Origin: Phytophthora colocasiae
Taxonomy: Eukaryota; Oomycota; Peronosporomycetes; Peronosporales; Peronosporaceae
Length of the DNA: 64,000 nucleotides
Assembly (NCBI GenBank): GCA_018806915.1
Contig: JAGKQI010000048.1
Location: forward strand, 744,001-808,000
Reading direction: 5' to 3'
The notes beneath the pieces are model-generated. The model was not told the origin of the DNA, did not search any database, and worked only from the letters and a program-made list of their open reading frames with translations. A program made the position numbers and the translations under genes. This document shows positions 10,200-19,658 of the stretch, piece by piece. Position 1 is the first letter of the stretch. Each line of letters begins with the position of its first letter.

Positions 10200-10374
10200 A
10201 AGGTAGTACCTCGCGCCCTAACACCAGAAGATCCAAGCAAGGCAAAGCAGCTCGGAGCGGGATCAATTCAGCGACCTCTGCGTGACAACCAAAAGCGGCT
10301 GGGTGGCTGCGGTAGATGCGTCTCCATTCTGCAGCATCACACTGTGCCTCCGAGCTGCGGAACCTGCTCACAAC

Positions 10375-10390
10375 TTCACTTCTCAATTGG
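10375..10390 (+). promoter_or_regulatory. Initiator-like motif of BT1 copy 3
   Basis: TTCACTTCTCAATTGG fits the oomycete initiator followed by its flanking element and lies 33-48 nt before the chosen ATG at 10423. It supports that ATG over the longer GTG-initiated frame. Confidence 0.45.
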
Positions 10391-10422
10391 CCACCTACGA
10401 GAGGAGTACCAGCCTCCACACG

Positions 10423-12081
10423 ATGGCCAATCCCGTTAATAAACTCGACGTGGTGTCGCCTATGGCAGCCGGCGTCTCCCCCAGGGGTTTTGAGCCCATG
10501 AAGACCCCCGACATTGAAGGCGGTGCGTTACGCGCAGGTGGTGCCATCAACGTCTGGAGCCGCGAGTATATTGGTATCGTCGTGCAGTATGCTGCGGTGG
10601 GTATGATCTACGGCACACTGCCCGGCACGGTGTACCCGTTCCTGTTCAACTACCTCAACTTGGAAAGCACTCAGGTGGTGTCGGCCACTGTGCTGCTCAA
10701 CCTGCCATGGTCGTTCAAGCTCTTCTACGGTATCATCACGGACTGTGTGCCGATCATGGGCTACCGTCGTCGTCCGTTCATGATCATCGGCTGGACGGTA
10801 TGCTTCATTATGCTGCTTGTCATGGCCTGCATGAAGGCCGGAGACCCGTACTACCCCGAATACGCTTACGCCTCGATGAACGTGACCACTTTATCACCTG
10901 AGATTGTGGCGACGTTCAACACGGACGCTCCATCCACTGGTAGTAAGTTCATTGTTCTCATGATGATCGCTGCCATTGGTTACGTCGGCGCTGACGTCGC
11001 TGCTGATGCCATGATGGTTGAAGTTGCCCAGCGCGAACCGGAGGCCACGCGTGGATACACCCAGACCACGATCTACATGGTCCGCACCGTGTTCGTCACC
11101 ATCTCCAGCATCCTCACCGGTTTCGCCTTCAACGGTACTCACTATGGTGGTGACTTTGACTTCTCGCTGAGCTTTCCACAGCTCATGATCATCCTGACGG
11201 TTGCTTGTCTGCCGGTGATGCCTCTTACGTGGTATTTCATCAAAGAGGAGAAACACGAGGGCATGGTGTTCAGCACATACCTGAAGGAACTGTGGCTACT
11301 CGTCCAGACGCGTCCTATGTACCAGGTTATCGCGTACAAGTTCTTCTCTGGTATCTTTGAGAACTTCACAATCACGTCTTCGTCCGCCATGCAGGCCTAC
11401 TGGGCTGGTGTGACGCCGTTGAACGAGAAGATCCTGGCCATTATCGGCAATGGTATTTTCGCCATCACACTCTACTGCACGGGCAAGTACGGCCTCCACT
11501 GGAACTGGCGGTGGATGCACGCCACGATGATCCTTGCCGTGACAGTGCTGGACGCTCTTGTGACGCTTCTCACGACATGGGACGTCATTCGTAACCAGTG
11601 GTTCTGGCTTGGCGTCCCCGTCGTGGAGAACCTCCCGAGTGGCATGGCTTTTGTGATCGGCACGTACGTGATTGTGGAGCTGGCAGAAGACGGTAACGAA
11701 GGAGCCGTCTACGGACTGGTTGGCTCGGTCTCTAACCTTGCCATTCCGTTCGCCAGCACCATCACTAAGAACGTGGACAGCTCTTTTGATGTAGCCAACG
11801 CTGACATCGCTAGCGATACGACACATGTGCGCTGGGAGGTGACATACATTCTCATCATCCGTTACGCCATGAACCTGGCTGGTTTACTGTTCCTGCCGCT
11901 GCTACCCAAGCAGAAGGCTGAAACTAACGAGCTCAAGCGCAACGGAGGCTCCAGCCGCATCTTGGGCGCTGTGACGCTCGCCTACTTCGCCTTCGCTCTC
12001 GTGTACTCCACTATGGTCAACATTATGTCCATCTACCCGTCAACCTCATGTCTGCGTATTGCTGGCGGAACCGGATGCTAA
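10423..12081 (+). CDS. Folate-biopterin (BT1) family transporter, copy 3
   Basis: This 552-residue member of the BT1 transporter family has the same motif series as the other two copies (GGALRAGGAINVWSREYIG, YRRRPFM, VAQREPEATRGYTQTT, AGGTGC at the end) but a different, shorter N-terminus starting MANPVNKLD. The frame opens earlier, at a GTG at 10282; the ATG at 10423 has an ideal context (A at -3, G at +4) and an initiator-like motif just upstream, so it is chosen. The coding sequence is more GC-rich at third positions than copy 1, which suggests different expression or age. Intact and intronless. Downstream is the RNA-ligase-like gene, same strand, 118 bp away. Confidence 0.92.
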   Translation: MANPVNKLDVVSPMAAGVSPRGFEPMKTPDIEGGALRAGGAINVWSREYIGIVVQYAAVGMIYGTLPGTVYPFLFNYLNLESTQVVSATVLLNLPWSFKLFYGIITDCVPIMGYRRRPFMIIGWTVCFIMLLVMACMKAGDPYYPEYAYASMNVTTLSPEIVATFNTDAPSTGSKFIVLMMIAAIGYVGADVAADAMMVEVAQREPEATRGYTQTTIYMVRTVFVTISSILTGFAFNGTHYGGDFDFSLSFPQLMIILTVACLPVMPLTWYFIKEEKHEGMVFSTYLKELWLLVQTRPMYQVIAYKFFSGIFENFTITSSSAMQAYWAGVTPLNEKILAIIGNGIFAITLYCTGKYGLHWNWRWMHATMILAVTVLDALVTLLTTWDVIRNQWFWLGVPVVENLPSGMAFVIGTYVIVELAEDGNEGAVYGLVGSVSNLAIPFASTITKNVDSSFDVANADIASDTTHVRWEVTYILIIRYAMNLAGLLFLPLLPKQKAETNELKRNGGSSRILGAVTLAYFAFALVYSTMVNIMSIYPSTSCLRIAGGTGC

Positions 12082-12173
12082 AAGTGTAGTGTACCCAAAA
12101 AGGCAACTTCAACATGTCACTAATATGTCACTCTTTAAAAATCTCCTGAGTGATGGTCATCTGAAATTATAAG

Positions 12174-12191
12174 TGCACTTTTTAATTTGCC
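12174..12191 (+). promoter_or_regulatory. Initiator-like motif of the RNA-ligase-like gene
   Basis: TGCACTTTTTAATTTGCC resembles the oomycete initiator and its flanking AATTTGC element and sits directly before the ATG at 12200. Confidence 0.35.
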
Positions 12192-12199
12192 CAAGCGCA

Positions 12200-13747
12200 A
12201 TGGAGTCCAAGTCTTCCCAGTCGTCTGCCTTTGCTGCCCCTTCCTATCGCTTCTCTGCCGAGTTACACCGCTTCTTGGAGAATTTAGAGCGCGTTCAAGT
12301 CGGTAACGAGATGGTGCACCTGCAAACAGGCCGACAACAGCTCGATACTTTCCTCCAGAGACAACACTTAGATGCAATAAGCTTCGAACAAGAGATAGAG
12401 AAGGAGTCAGAGCGATGGGAAGAGCATTTGGAGAAGGCTAAGGAGGACAACGACGTGAGGGTGCAAGAACGTCATGTGCTGCCAGATCTTCTACCTGGAC
12501 TAGAGACCATTTATGATATTAAAGTAGGTAGGCCAGGAAGGCCTGACGATGCAGTGTATCTTAAGTCTCAGTACGCCAGGGAGTGGCTGCCACGAGGCAA
12601 CTGCATTGCAGAGTGGAAGACACAAAATGGTACCTATTTCTTCCCGTTGGTGCGTGGATACAGGAAGTTCACGGGACAAGAAGATGACGGAGAGCTCAAG
12701 AAACGTACTGGGGATGAAGAGGAAGAGCTGTCCAAGTTCTTTACCAAACCACAAACACTTACTAAGTGGGTGATCTCAACGACAAAGGAGAATGGTGAAG
12801 CTGGACATTTATCGGTACTGAAGCGCAGTGATGGGGAGTTTGTCTACGTGCTGGGGTCGAAGAACACACATCTAATGGCACGAACACTTGAAGACATTGA
12901 ACGGACTCGAGAGCTACACAAGAAGGAAAGCGATCCGTACACTGCAGCAACTCCGATTGCAACCGCCATCTTGAAGTTGTTGCTGAGCCTCCAGCCGATG
13001 AAGCGTACATTTTTGTGTGAGTTCCTGTGGCAGACGCGGGCTACTGCGTCATTCGAGGTGCTGTGTCCTAGTCATCAACATGTCCAGTTGCTAGACTACT
13101 TGTCGGAGGATACTCCTGTGTTCTACGGTCTGTCACTGATGACTTTGGACACAATGGGGGGTACAGAGATCTGTGTGAACCCTGTGCTGCTGTACAAGTT
13201 CATGCAGGCTGTTGGAATCCGCACAGTGACGTACGACATCGTCAACTTCAACCCGGACGAATTTGAGGCCGCGCTGGAACGGAGTAAGTCCGCTTATCAG
13301 CACGAGGGCGGTGTTAATTTGTTTCTGGATGAAGAGGCGGCTGTGATTGGTATGCAGAAGCACAAGAGTGTTTGGTACGTGTGCCTCCGTGCGATACGAG
13401 AGAAAGCCAAGACGTTTTGCCGTACACTATATTCGAAGAAGCCCCCGAAGGGCAGAGCGAAGCTATTGACTCCGGCAGATGCGCTGAAAATCGGAAAGGA
13501 GTCAGTGCAGAAGCGTTTTCAAGCCATTCCAGGGTTCCTTGGCATCTCGGACGAGATCGCCAACGCCTATGAGACACTGGGCGAGCAGTTCCTCGAGTAT
13601 CTGTTTGAAGAAGAGCTGTTCCATGGAGTTGCTGAAGGTGAGGAGCAGGAAGATAAATGCAAGCAGGTTGTTCGAGACGTCGCTGACCTCTTCCCCATCG
13701 TCTGGAAGAAGTTTCTTGAGCACACTGGTGCAAGTGATGCTATCTAA
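12200..13747 (+). CDS. RNA-ligase-like nucleotidyltransferase protein
   Basis: This 515-residue protein has about 100 residues of charged helical N-terminus, then a region with the ordered motifs of the covalent nucleotidyltransferase (T4 Rnl1-like RNA ligase) fold. Residues near 196 give TTKENGEAG, fitting motif I (KxxG, the lysine that is adenylated). FLCEF near 272 fits motif IIIa, EGGVNLF near 369 fits motif IV, and KHKSVWYV near 387 fits motif V. It probably seals or adenylates RNA ends, but activity is inferred from motifs alone. The frame opens at a GTG at 12173; the ATG at 12200 (G at -3, G at +4) is chosen. Intact, intronless. It converges on the WD40 gene with an 81-bp gap. Confidence 0.6.
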   Translation: MESKSSQSSAFAAPSYRFSAELHRFLENLERVQVGNEMVHLQTGRQQLDTFLQRQHLDAISFEQEIEKESERWEEHLEKAKEDNDVRVQERHVLPDLLPGLETIYDIKVGRPGRPDDAVYLKSQYAREWLPRGNCIAEWKTQNGTYFFPLVRGYRKFTGQEDDGELKKRTGDEEEELSKFFTKPQTLTKWVISTTKENGEAGHLSVLKRSDGEFVYVLGSKNTHLMARTLEDIERTRELHKKESDPYTAATPIATAILKLLLSLQPMKRTFLCEFLWQTRATASFEVLCPSHQHVQLLDYLSEDTPVFYGLSLMTLDTMGGTEICVNPVLLYKFMQAVGIRTVTYDIVNFNPDEFEAALERSKSAYQHEGGVNLFLDEEAAVIGMQKHKSVWYVCLRAIREKAKTFCRTLYSKKPPKGRAKLLTPADALKIGKESVQKRFQAIPGFLGISDEIANAYETLGEQFLEYLFEEELFHGVAEGEEQEDKCKQVVRDVADLFPIVWKKFLEHTGASDAI

Positions 13748-13828
13748 CTCCATAGACTATAGAAAACACCATAGATTTTTATACTATCCGATACGCTGTT
13801 TGTTTCGAGGATCAACTCGCGTAGTAAC

Positions 13829-16060
13829 TCACACTTGAGTAGTCTTGTCATGCCACCACCAGGTCTTGACTGTACCATCGTGGGAGCTAGAGGCAAGCAG
13901 CGCCTGTTTCTCGTGCCAGCGAGCGTTATAGGTGACGCCGCGATGGCCAGACAGCCGTTCCAGCAACTTGCCTGTAGCCACCTCCCACACGTACACATAT
14001 CCGTCTTCAGATCCGCCCAAAACGAAGCTTTCACGTGGGCCAAAGGAAGCTCGAACGATGTTTTTAGCAGTGTTCTGGTGGCCCTTGAAGCGCTGTAATG
14101 GCCGTTGCTCTGCATGGCGGCTGCCCGAAAAGCTCCCTCCGCTGATAGCACTCAAGTTGCCACTGCTGCCATAGCCTGCACCCCCCGAAATCCCAACGCC
14201 GTTCGCTGAAGTGTAGCCAGACCCATAGCCGTTAACACCACCATTGCCTCCAACCGAATAACTACTGAGTGATCCGCTTGAGCCGCCACTTGATACCCCA
14301 CTACTGAGTCCCGTCGATAAGTGAGCGCGTGGGGTATGAAGCATACGCAAGTCCCATAAACGATTACTGTTGTTGCGCGAGCCACTTAGCAACGTGTAGC
14401 CATTCGAAGCCATTGAAATGGACGTTACCTCACCAAGCGTCTGACGCAATGTGTGGACACATAAACCACTTAGGATATCCCACAGACGAATGGTGCCATC
14501 CTTTGACCCACTCACGATGAAGTTGGCATGTCTGTTGAACTGAACGTCGCACACAGATGCAAAGTGTCCACGGAAGGTCTTCGCCACAGCACCAGTAGCA
14601 ATGTCCCACAAACGCACGCTTTGATCATAACCTCCGGTCACCAAATGAGTCTCACTTGGATGCAGGTTTACTGTGTACACATCTCCACCATTTGGACTCA
14701 TGAGTGTGGCGAGACACTCGGCTGAAGTCACAGAATAATTGTGAGGCAGAGTTGTTGCAGTTGCAAGTGCTGAGGTAGCTTCTGAGGTAGCGCCGGCTGC
14801 AGCTTCGACTGCCGACTGCGTCACATTCGCTCCACGCTGACCATTCAAAAGATCGTCATCATCGGTGAGTGCCTGTTGAGCCGCAGCACGCTCAGCCAAA
14901 GCAGCACGTAAGTCCCAAACCTTGACGGTACCATCACCCGATCCCGAGTATAGCCGTTCTCCTGACGCACTCGCCGTTAAGTACCAAATTCTGGATGAGT
15001 GACCAAGAAGATCCCGTGTCCATTGTCTGCAGACGGTGCCTGTGCTCTCGTTCGTTTCTTCTTCTCCGCTATCCTGTGGTGTATCGGGAAGCTCCGTGGG
15101 CCAAAGCTTAATTGTAGCGTCACTAGATCCCGAAGCCAGCAGCTCACCATCCGTCCCCACAAATGTGACAAACTTCACATTCTGCGAGTGCCCGACGTAG
15201 GTGCTTTTAACTGCATTCGGTAGAACTTCACACTCAAAGTCCCTCAACAGCGTCGTAACCTTGGGGATCGTTTTCGGGTGGTATCGACTGAACTCCATTT
15301 GATACGCCACACTCTGATGAAGCAACTGCACCAGTCGATTGTCAGGCATTGCCACTGGACCCGTCATCGTAGCGGTTGTATCTCCGTCCTGCTGGGGCGA
15401 GATGACTTCTTCCAGAGCAAACGTAGCTCTCAACTGCTCCACGAGTTTCTCTCTGGATCTCACGACTCCTTCCCAGTCACGGAAAGCGTCTGCCTCCCCT
15501 ACAGCTTTGCACGTGAGTAGATAGCAGAGTTCTTTGAACTCGTGACGACTGGAGCTCGTGGCAGCCGCTACCTTCTCCAGCGGCTTGAGGTGCGTGGTAA
15601 GGAAGGTGAAAGCTTTCTGATACTCCTGTCGGTCAATGAGCTCTAGATACTCCTGTTTGCAGACAGCATAGAGGAAACCTTGATGGGCAGCATGGAATTT
15701 CTTAAGGTGTTTGCCCAATAACTTGGCTACGAGGTCCCAGTCTCCGTCCATTATAGCCGCACCTAAGCGACGTAGTGCATCTCGTTCCTGCATTCTTCCG
15801 TGACGTTTTACATTGGCCTCGTCCTGGATTGTAGCGCTAGACATGGAGAAACCTTCCTGCTGAAGGTACTGGGTGATAAGTGCTAGGAGATCCTGTTTGA
15901 TCTGTGTGTCTTGCTCGTCAAACGTCGCCTCTGGAGGGATGCTGGTGCGGTGGTGACCTACATGAGACCATTGGGCTGCTGCTGCGGAACTCACAGAGCT
16001 CGTGCTGGTCCGTCGACTGGCGGGGGGCAGCGGGGGCGTCGGAGGTGGCGCGTCGCTCAT
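13829..16060 (-). CDS. LisH/CTLH/WD40-repeat protein
   Basis: This 743-residue scaffold protein has a Pro/Ser-rich start, a LisH dimerisation helix pair at about 53-85, a CTLH-like region at about 100-160 (DWDLVAKLL ... EYQKAFTFLTTHLKPLE) and WD40 repeats from about 287 to the end (GSSDATIKLW, SGSGDGTVKVWDL, TGGYDQSVRLWDI, SGSKDGTIRLWDI, GGSEDGYVYVWEV, SSSHDGTVKTWWW). A low-complexity Ser/Gly insert of about 80 residues lies between the fourth and fifth clear repeats. The architecture is that of WDR26, WDR47 and Topless-like proteins, which act as substrate receptors or scaffolds; which one is uncertain. It starts 119 bp downstream of the START-FYVE gene, same strand. Confidence 0.82.
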   Translation of the reverse strand: MSDAPPPTPPLPPASRRTSTSSVSSAAAAQWSHVGHHRTSIPPEATFDEQDTQIKQDLLALITQYLQQEGFSMSSATIQDEANVKRHGRMQERDALRRLGAAIMDGDWDLVAKLLGKHLKKFHAAHQGFLYAVCKQEYLELIDRQEYQKAFTFLTTHLKPLEKVAAATSSSRHEFKELCYLLTCKAVGEADAFRDWEGVVRSREKLVEQLRATFALEEVISPQQDGDTTATMTGPVAMPDNRLVQLLHQSVAYQMEFSRYHPKTIPKVTTLLRDFECEVLPNAVKSTYVGHSQNVKFVTFVGTDGELLASGSSDATIKLWPTELPDTPQDSGEEETNESTGTVCRQWTRDLLGHSSRIWYLTASASGERLYSGSGDGTVKVWDLRAALAERAAAQQALTDDDDLLNGQRGANVTQSAVEAAAGATSEATSALATATTLPHNYSVTSAECLATLMSPNGGDVYTVNLHPSETHLVTGGYDQSVRLWDIATGAVAKTFRGHFASVCDVQFNRHANFIVSGSKDGTIRLWDILSGLCVHTLRQTLGEVTSISMASNGYTLLSGSRNNSNRLWDLRMLHTPRAHLSTGLSSGVSSGGSSGSLSSYSVGGNGGVNGYGSGYTSANGVGISGGAGYGSSGNLSAISGGSFSGSRHAEQRPLQRFKGHQNTAKNIVRASFGPRESFVLGGSEDGYVYVWEVATGKLLERLSGHRGVTYNARWHEKQALLASSSHDGTVKTWWWHDKTTQV

Positions 16061-16179
16061 ATTCGCTACTAAGTTCGCATGTACTTAATCACTTTTATAT
16101 ATTTTATCAGGTTTTGCAGGACTTCCCAACGAGTGCTGCATGCTTTAAAGGGTTAATTCTTACTAGTAGTCTGCTCTGC

Positions 16180-17460
16180 TCATGCGAGGTCATTGCAGCT
16201 TCGACCGGCAATACTTCGACGGTTAAGGCTACTGAGACTGGCCACACTACTCTGTCGAGACGTGATACTTGAGTAGCAACTTGAGTTGACAGTCATCGAT
16301 GATAGTCGAGCCCAGTAAATTCCATCGTCGTCTTCCTCTAGTTCTTCTTGGTGACCAACAAGTTCCTCCCTCGCGATGGACAGCACGTCGCAACTTTCGA
16401 CTGCATCAATGCATGAGATGCAGAACGAGCGTTTCCTTTCAAGAACTGTGTGCTGGTCAGGTGCGAGAGCGACCACCGTCTTTTTGACTGCACACTTGGA
16501 ACACACAGGCAGATCGCAGCTCGTACAAGACCGTCGAATAGGCAACAAGAAGCTGGAAGCTTTGTGGCACACGGAACAACGAATTGGCTCGTTGGGGTTT
16601 TGAGGTTGATGTCGATGCATTGGTGACACGAAATCATTCAGATCGTCGGCGAACGAGTACGTTCGGTCGGATCGCGAGCTCCAGCCGCAGTTCTTGCGCA
16701 CCCTCCACGACAGCTTTTTGGCTAGAGCACAGGTGCTCTTTCGTGCATACGCCGACCACTGCGTCGCGATCGCCTGTAGCGACATGTTCTTGAGCACCTC
16801 GCTTTTCGTCTTGAAGTCGAAAAAGCCCCGTACGTAGCATTCGACAGTCGTGGGCGTCTTCTGGCGGTACAACGCACACACTGACATGTTTCCTCGCTCG
16901 ATGCCGTGCGTTTCTTCGAAGCTTGGGATATCGGACAACGCCACTGAGTGTGAAATACTGTATCCGATCCGTTCACGTCCCCGAATGTTAGTGATTCCGG
17001 TGGCGTCGAGCGACACGTAGTCGCGCCCTTCATAGAGTCGCCACTTCACAGCTACGGTGCGAAACGGGTCCTCAAAGCTGGGATGAACGATTTCGTACAG
17101 TACTTTGCTGTCTCGAACGCTGTCCTTAGTGCAGGCGGATTGAATCTTCATGGCTTCGTCTGTAGTAGCCACGGCCCCATACATGATATCTTCTAGTTTG
17201 CCCTCGACAGTACCGAGTAGCAGGAGTTGAGGGGTGGCAGGACAGTGTGTTGAAGATACTAGTCGCTCGTTATAAATTCGCACATTACTTCGCCGTCTTA
17301 CTTCTCTCCATTGATGAGGGTCTGCCCGGCCATCCTTCGTCACCACTAAGGTGTTGTACTGGGCGATGTTGTGCCCTGCAAGAGTGTCGGCAAGAGTCTG
17401 CAACATGCCGCAGTCCTGCCTAGAAATCGTGGGCTGTGGTAGCAAGTGAACAAGCCGCAT
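16180..17460 (-). CDS. START-like plus FYVE-like zinc-finger protein, intact copy
   Basis: This 426-residue protein belongs to the large oomycete family combining a START-like lipid-binding domain (about residues 50-245, including the family block GNMSVCALYRQKTPTTVECY) with a C-terminal treble-clef finger at about 295-350. The finger has four CxxC pairs (CSVC, CTSC, CSKC, CISC), but its basic ligand loop is RRSCTSC instead of the canonical R+HHCR, so phosphoinositide binding is doubtful. A Ser-rich tail follows. The frame extends upstream to a TTG at 17670; the ATG at 17460 is preferred because an initiator-like motif lies 31 nt upstream and because the disrupted paralogue at 28123 begins at the equivalent point. 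An ATG at 17649 is the alternative. Confidence 0.78.
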   Translation of the reverse strand: MRLVHLLPQPTISRQDCGMLQTLADTLAGHNIAQYNTLVVTKDGRADPHQWREVRRRSNVRIYNERLVSSTHCPATPQLLLLGTVEGKLEDIMYGAVATTDEAMKIQSACTKDSVRDSKVLYEIVHPSFEDPFRTVAVKWRLYEGRDYVSLDATGITNIRGRERIGYSISHSVALSDIPSFEETHGIERGNMSVCALYRQKTPTTVECYVRGFFDFKTKSEVLKNMSLQAIATQWSAYARKSTCALAKKLSWRVRKNCGWSSRSDRTYSFADDLNDFVSPMHRHQPQNPNEPIRCSVCHKASSFLLPIRRSCTSCDLPVCSKCAVKKTVVALAPDQHTVLERKRSFCISCIDAVESCDVLSIAREELVGHQEELEEDDDGIYWARLSSMTVNSSCYSSITSRQSSVASLSSLNRRSIAGRSCNDLA

Positions 17461-17490
17461 AACTGCTATAACTTTCGCAGTTGAGATCGA

Positions 17491-17504
17491 ATGTGACAGT
17501 GAGC
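17491..17504 (-). promoter_or_regulatory. Initiator-like motif of the START-FYVE gene
   Basis: On the minus strand this reads GCTCACTGTCACAT, close to the published oomycete transcription-start consensus (GCTCATT-Y-Y-N-CA-W-TTT). It lies 31 nt before the ATG at 17460. Confidence 0.5.
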
Positions 17505-18713
17505 GATGACGGACGACTAAGCAGGCTCGCTCCAGCACTCCCATTTCAGCAAACGAAGCAAAACCGAGCAAACGGAGCATTTGAGAACAAATAAAAGCTC
17601 GAAGGCCAGTGCTTCGGCTGGATCTCGCTTGCATGCCTTCCTTCTTCATCAACGAAGAGTCAGTAGGCAAGAATATTAAGTCACGTTTGCCCTGGACTTT
17701 GCGTTAGAGCTCGTAGGGTAGCGGCGTCAGGTACAATACAAATACCATCTTATCCGACTACAGAGGACGGAACTCTGGCCAACGTGAGGGCACGCATACG
17801 CACAAGTTTGTCAGAGGCAACGACTGAACTGCAAACGGCACTGCTGTATTACCTTTAGTCGTGCTCCACGAAAGTTTCACCGAAAAACGGTGACTCGTGT
17901 GGAGATGGCGGTGCTGCGTGGTCGAGGCTGCAGACTCAAATACAACCTTACGCTTTAGGCGGAGGGTTAATTTCATAATGAGGTTGCCTACGGTAGTTTG
18001 ACGCCCGGTAGAGCTCGAGTCAGCTTCAGCCAGTGCGTCATCAGTCCTCCATACCTGCAGCGCCATGTAGTGGTCAGATTCGCCTCCACCCGGTGCAACC
18101 TCGCCAATTGCTCGGCTCCGGGGCAGCCACAAGCACCCCTCGCGACACACTGACCACGAGCTCTGTATCCACCCTCGGAGCTCGACCAGGTTCTAAAATC
18201 GAAACGGGCACCGAGACTAAACTTCGAGCTAGGTGTCAACCACGGAGAAACGAGTACTCTGGTGACTTGCGTCACGACTCAGAATTGTGCTCGACCGGTC
18301 GATGGCAAGACGGTCCTGAAAGAAGCAAAGGTAACTGCAACCGCTTTGCCTGTACCTCACCGAATTCGAACGCTTTCTCCAGTGGTCGTGGGCATGCGCC
18401 TCTCTCACGTTTGTAGAGACTGGAGCTGATAATAAGCTGAGCTGGTCATTATGGAAGGACTGGCCGATCCACGAATTCCGTCACCGGGACGGAGTGCAAG
18501 GAATATCTGTGGTGCATTCGGTGGAAAACTCCAAACTCCAGGCCAGGTCGACTTGTACAAATGACGAAACTGGGGGCGACAACGCGATGTGAATCGTATA
18601 CTGTACTAGGCTCCCACGATTCATCAGAATGGTATTAGAGTATCGATAACCAGGGTTTCTGTCATCGTAGACTACTTTCACAGCTATTTTATTCTCCAAT
18701 ATACTTCAAAGTC
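17505..18713. other. Spacer between the two START-FYVE genes
   Basis: Overlapping short frames exist here (17758-18150 and 17988-18275 on the minus strand, 18033-18416 on the plus strand), without recognisable domains. The high GC content and overlapping frames at 17900-18300 suggest an old coding remnant, but no family could be assigned. Confidence 0.35.
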
Positions 18714-19658
18714 CTAAACAGCCATGGAGTTCCGGCCGATTTGGCTTCGAGTGTTCATCCGACTGCGGCGGGAGACTGCACTCTGCATAAAGCTACCTCT
18801 GGATGCTCTACCCATTACCTGAGCCTCAGCTGCACATGCCTCACGGAATGCCTTTGAAGTGGCGAGTTCCTCTCGAGCAACTTCCAGTGTGTCGCAACTG
18901 GCTGCGTCTGCCAGGCAGGAAGAGCAAAAGCGGCGTTTCTTCTCGAGCAAAGTGCGTTGGTCTGGGGCCACAATGCACACGAGTCGCTTCGAGCAGCACC
19001 GTGTGCAGACCTGCCGTAAGCAGCTCTTGCAGCTCTTGTGGCCTGTCCCCAGAAAGCCAAAGCTCCCAGAGCATATTGCACACCGGCCTGGAATGGGAGC
19101 TGCTGGTTGCTGGGAAAATGAAGGCCGATCAGCAGGCAGGGACAACGACGCCGTGCAGCCTGAGCTCTTGCGCATGCGCCAGATAAGTTTCTTCATCAAC
19201 GCACAGTCACGTTTTCGCGCAAAACACGCCCACTGAGCCGCGATGGCTTGAAGTGACATTGTATTCACCATCTCGTTCTGTGTGTGGAAGTCGAAAAAGC
19301 CGCGGACGTAGCACTCGACAGTCGTCGGGGTTTTCTGACGGTATAGCGAGCACACGGACATGTTTCCTCGCTCGATGCCGTGCGTGTCTTCCATACCGGG
19401 AATCTGGGCGAAAGCTACCGAGTGCAAGATGTTGTAGCCAATGCGTTCACGTTTGACTGTGTGCGCGATACCTGTGGTGTCCAGCGACACATAGTCTCGC
19501 TGGTTGTTGTAGAGACGCCACTTAACACTCACGTGATGGAACGGGTCGTCAACTGTGGGCTGCACCAGTTCCTGCAGTACTTTGCTGTCGATGATACCGT
19601 CCTGGATGCAGCTGGACTTGATACGGATAGCCTCATCCGTAGTTGCTACTGCACCGTA

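Larger units (their letters stand above)
9251..10374. other. Repeat-rich upstream region of BT1 copy 3
   Basis: Apart from the two perfect inverted repeats and a G-rich tract (9385-9475), this stretch has only short frames without recognisable domains. It separates the transposase remnant from BT1 copy 3. Confidence 0.4.

Noticed and set aside
11296..11826. 176-codon minus-strand frame in BT1 copy 3
   Set aside because: Shadow of the transporter coding strand, with no independent signal.
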